Assembly: GCA_014729445.1 (NCBI GenBank)
Contig: WJJX01000122.1
Span: 1-16,283 of the forward strand
Source of the DNA: Candidatus Moraniibacteriota bacterium
Lineage (GTDB): Bacteria; Patescibacteriota; Minisyncoccia; CAIUEV01; JAHKAQ01
Direction: 5' to 3'
Length of the DNA stretch: 16,283 bases
The position numbers and the translations under genes are program-made. Below, one piece after another: positions 14,745 to 16,283 of the stretch. Position 1 is the first letter of the stretch, and the number at the start of each line of letters is the position of its first letter. Below the pieces are notes generated by a model. That model was not told where the DNA came from, did not search any database, and saw nothing but the letters and a program-made list of their open reading frames with translations.

Positions 14745-14750
14745 ATTATA
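14745..14750 (-). promoter_or_regulatory. Possible -10 box of the HAD gene
   Basis: A perfect TATAAT on the minus strand, 25 bp before the ATG at 14720, preceded by TTG. No clear -35 is present at 16-18 bp. The surrounding DNA (14761-14800) holds a GAAATTT...AAATTTC inverted repeat. Confidence 0.35.
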
Positions 14751-14925
14751 CAAGACTAAATATGAAATTTTGATAAAATTTTTATGAAATTTCAAAATCC
14801 CATATTAAAAGTTCCCAATTGGTACGACTTTTATCTTTAAATTATATTTTTTAAAAATAAATGTCAAACAAAAATAACAAAAAAAATCAAAAAATAATCT
14901 GTAATAAAAAGATATTAAACAAATT

Positions 14926-14950
14926 AAAAAGCTTAAGATATGCCTAAGCT
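14926..14950 (-). terminator. Intrinsic terminator of the membrane-protein operon
   Basis: On the minus strand AGCTTA (14950-14945), a 9-nt loop and TAAGCT (14935-14930) form a 6-bp stem followed by a short U tract (14930-14926). It overlaps the stop codon of the upstream membrane-protein gene. Confidence 0.5.
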
Positions 14951-15645
14951 AAGAATTTTTGTTTTGAGTTATTATCAAAAATTTTTACACTCATCAACAA
15001 ACCAACAGGAAAAATTAAGGAAAAACAGCTTAAAACGGAAATAATTTTAATAATTCTTAGAGAATAAGATTTTTTTCTCTCCAGATTAAAAACCATCACT
15101 TCAGCCGAAACAGCGATCACGAAAGAAATTAATATGGAAAAAATAAAAAGAATTCTTATTATTAAAACATCCTTAAAAATAAAATCCTCGCTAAAAATAG
15201 CGTCAAAGGAAAAAACCAAAATCACCGCTTTTAGAAAAAAATAAAGCGAAACAATCCTTAAATTTAAAATTAAATTTCTTGAACTTGATTTTTTTCTGAT
15301 TTTATTAACATAAAATCGACGAACATCTTCAGCCAAAAGAAAATATAAAGTGAAAATACCGAGCAAGAAAACTAAAATCGGGTTAAGTAGCAGCAGCAAA
15401 GCCAAACAAATTCCCAAAATCCAGCCCCAATAATTGCCCTTGTTATTAAGATAAAGCACAAACTCGGAAAAAACGCCTAAAAAAACAAAATAAATAGCAC
15501 CGCCTACAGTCAGATAACTTTCAAAAATATTCGTCCCTCCTTGGAGCCGGATCAAATTAAAAATCCCGAATAAAATCGCCACCACCAAGTGAATAAAAAC
15601 ACTTATTCTAAGCAAAAATCTTATCTTATTAAAATTATTTTGCAT
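14944..15645 (-). CDS. Polytopic membrane protein of unknown function
   Basis: I do not recognise this 233-residue protein. It has six or seven hydrophobic segments: about 11-32, 45-66, 73-104 (long enough for two), 127-149, 159-187 and 196-220, joined by basic loops (RRFYVNKIRKKSSSR at 109-123, ERKKSYSLR at 189-197). No catalytic motif or known transporter signature is visible. Its ATG lies 5 nt after the stop of the TraD/HerA-like ATPase gene, so it is translated from the same transcript, and a terminator follows directly. Being paired with a secretion- or DNA-transfer-type ATPase suggests, but does not show, a role in the same envelope machine. Confidence 0.8.
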   Translation of the reverse strand: MQNNFNKIRFLLRISVFIHLVVAILFGIFNLIRLQGGTNIFESYLTVGGAIYFVFLGVFSEFVLYLNNKGNYWGWILGICLALLLLLNPILVFLLGIFTLYFLLAEDVRRFYVNKIRKKSSSRNLILNLRIVSLYFFLKAVILVFSFDAIFSEDFIFKDVLIIRILFIFSILISFVIAVSAEVMVFNLERKKSYSLRIIKIISVLSCFSLIFPVGLLMSVKIFDNNSKQKFLA

Positions 15646-15650
15646 CTTAG

Positions 15651-16283
15651 TTATTTAACTGGCATATCAGAATCGATGGGAGAGCCGCCCCCAAAATCAT
15701 CAAAGCCGGATTTATCAGCCAATTTCAATCTCTCCTTTAACTCTTTTTCCACAATTCTTCGATCCCGCCCGTATTTTAATCTGGAATATTGAATTATTTT
15801 TCGACGGTTCTTTTCTTTTTCCGGCACCGGAGGCAAGGTTCTTATGGAAAAAGGCTCGCTGACTGCTCCATTAATCATTAACTTAACAAAAGCTTTATAA
15901 TTATCGACATTGATAAGATCCCTTTCATTGAAAGTCGGGGCGAATTGTTTAACCATGTACTCAGCATCTGTGGCTCCGATCCTAAAAGTCACCATCGAAC
16001 CCACATTTCCAAACACGGCATCTCTTATTTTTTCATCAAGCTGTTGAATAAATTGATGCCCTATAATCAAATTCAATTTATATTTTCGGGCCTCCGAAAG
16101 AATCGAAGCAATGGAATCGGTGGTTACATTCTGAAACTCGTCAATATATAAATAAAAATCTTTCCTCTGATCTTCGGGTATATCCACCCGGCTCATCGCA
16201 TACATCAAAATTTTACCAACCAAAACCATACCCAAAAGATTGGCATTTAATTCACCGATTTTTCCTTTGCTCAAATTAATCAA
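15651..16283 (-). CDS. C-terminal part of a TraD/VirD4/HerA-like ATPase (5' end beyond window)
   Basis: The frame is open to the right edge, so the true start lies outside; the first in-window codon is TTG, read here as Leu. The visible 210 residues hold the second half of a RecA-like motor: Walker B FYLYIDEFQNV (43-53), SILSEARKYKLNLIIGHQFIQQL (60-82), and VFGNVGSMVTFRIGATDAEYM (90-110), the sensor and arginine region typical of type IV secretion coupling proteins and HerA/DUF87 ATPases. The Walker A half is missing from the window. The tail (155-210) is charged and Gly/Asp-rich (FDDFGGGSPID). Such ATPases pump DNA or drive pilus-like systems. It lies 5 nt upstream of the polytopic membrane gene. 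Confidence 0.85.
   Translation of the reverse strand: MINLSKGKIGELNANLLGMVLVGKILMYAMSRVDIPEDQRKDFYLYIDEFQNVTTDSIASILSEARKYKLNLIIGHQFIQQLDEKIRDAVFGNVGSMVTFRIGATDAEYMVKQFAPTFNERDLINVDNYKAFVKLMINGAVSEPFSIRTLPPVPEKEKNRRKIIQYSRLKYGRDRRIVEKELKERLKLADKSGFDDFGGGSPIDSDMPVK

Overview
The window reads as a chromosomal stretch from a streamlined, AT-rich bacterium, most likely a member of the Candidate Phyla Radiation (Patescibacteria, Parcubacteria-like). This is inferred from gene content: a PIF1-type helicase behind a tiny J-domain protein, a KhpA-like KH protein with an added tail, a two-domain Ddl, a membrane-anchored CARDB/Cys-rich surface protein, a TraD/HerA-type ATPase, and short intergenic gaps. 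No rRNA or tRNA gene is visible to settle the taxonomy. The standard bacterial code fits: TAA, TAG and TGA all close genes here. No gene start has a convincing Shine-Dalgarno sequence; the starts sit behind A/U-rich leaders.

Layout. 1-2370 (-): N-terminal 790 codons of a large exported protein, running off the left edge. 2371-2833: AT-rich divergent promoter region. 2834-4448 (+): two-gene unit, tail-anchored J-domain protein and PIF1-family helicase. 4612-4965 (+): KH-domain RNA-binding protein with its own promoter, ending at a perfect bidirectional hairpin. 5019-7231 (-): tight operon of AI-2E-type transporter, RNase HI and sugar-phosphate nucleotidyltransferase. 7264-8460 (-): highly charged, mostly disordered protein. 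8575-9240 (-): LexA with intact autocleavage residues. 9241-9692: divergent regulatory region with a recognisable lexA promoter and an exact 17-bp repeat. 9693-12062 (+): tandem fusion of two D-Ala-D-Ala ligase domains, preceded by two mini-ORFs linked to it by ATGA overlaps. 12059-13958 (-): NUDIX hydrolase and M17 leucyl aminopeptidase. 14100-14720 (-): HAD phosphatase. 14944-16283 (-): polytopic membrane protein after the C-terminal part of a TraD/HerA-like ATPase cut by the right edge.

How the genes fit together. Most are housekeeping or surface functions: peptidoglycan precursor synthesis (Ddl), sugar activation, nucleotide clean-up (NUDIX), peptide turnover (PepA), RNA biology (KhpA, RNase HI), DNA metabolism and damage response (PIF1 helicase, LexA), and envelope proteins. 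I see no mobile element, CRISPR array or defence island. The least ordinary items are the double Ddl with complementary active-site changes and its mini-ORF leader, the duplicated Cys-rich/CARDB modules with a correlated loss of two cysteines, the membrane-tethered J-protein/helicase pair, and a repeated motif upstream of lexA that recurs in part before the helicase operon.
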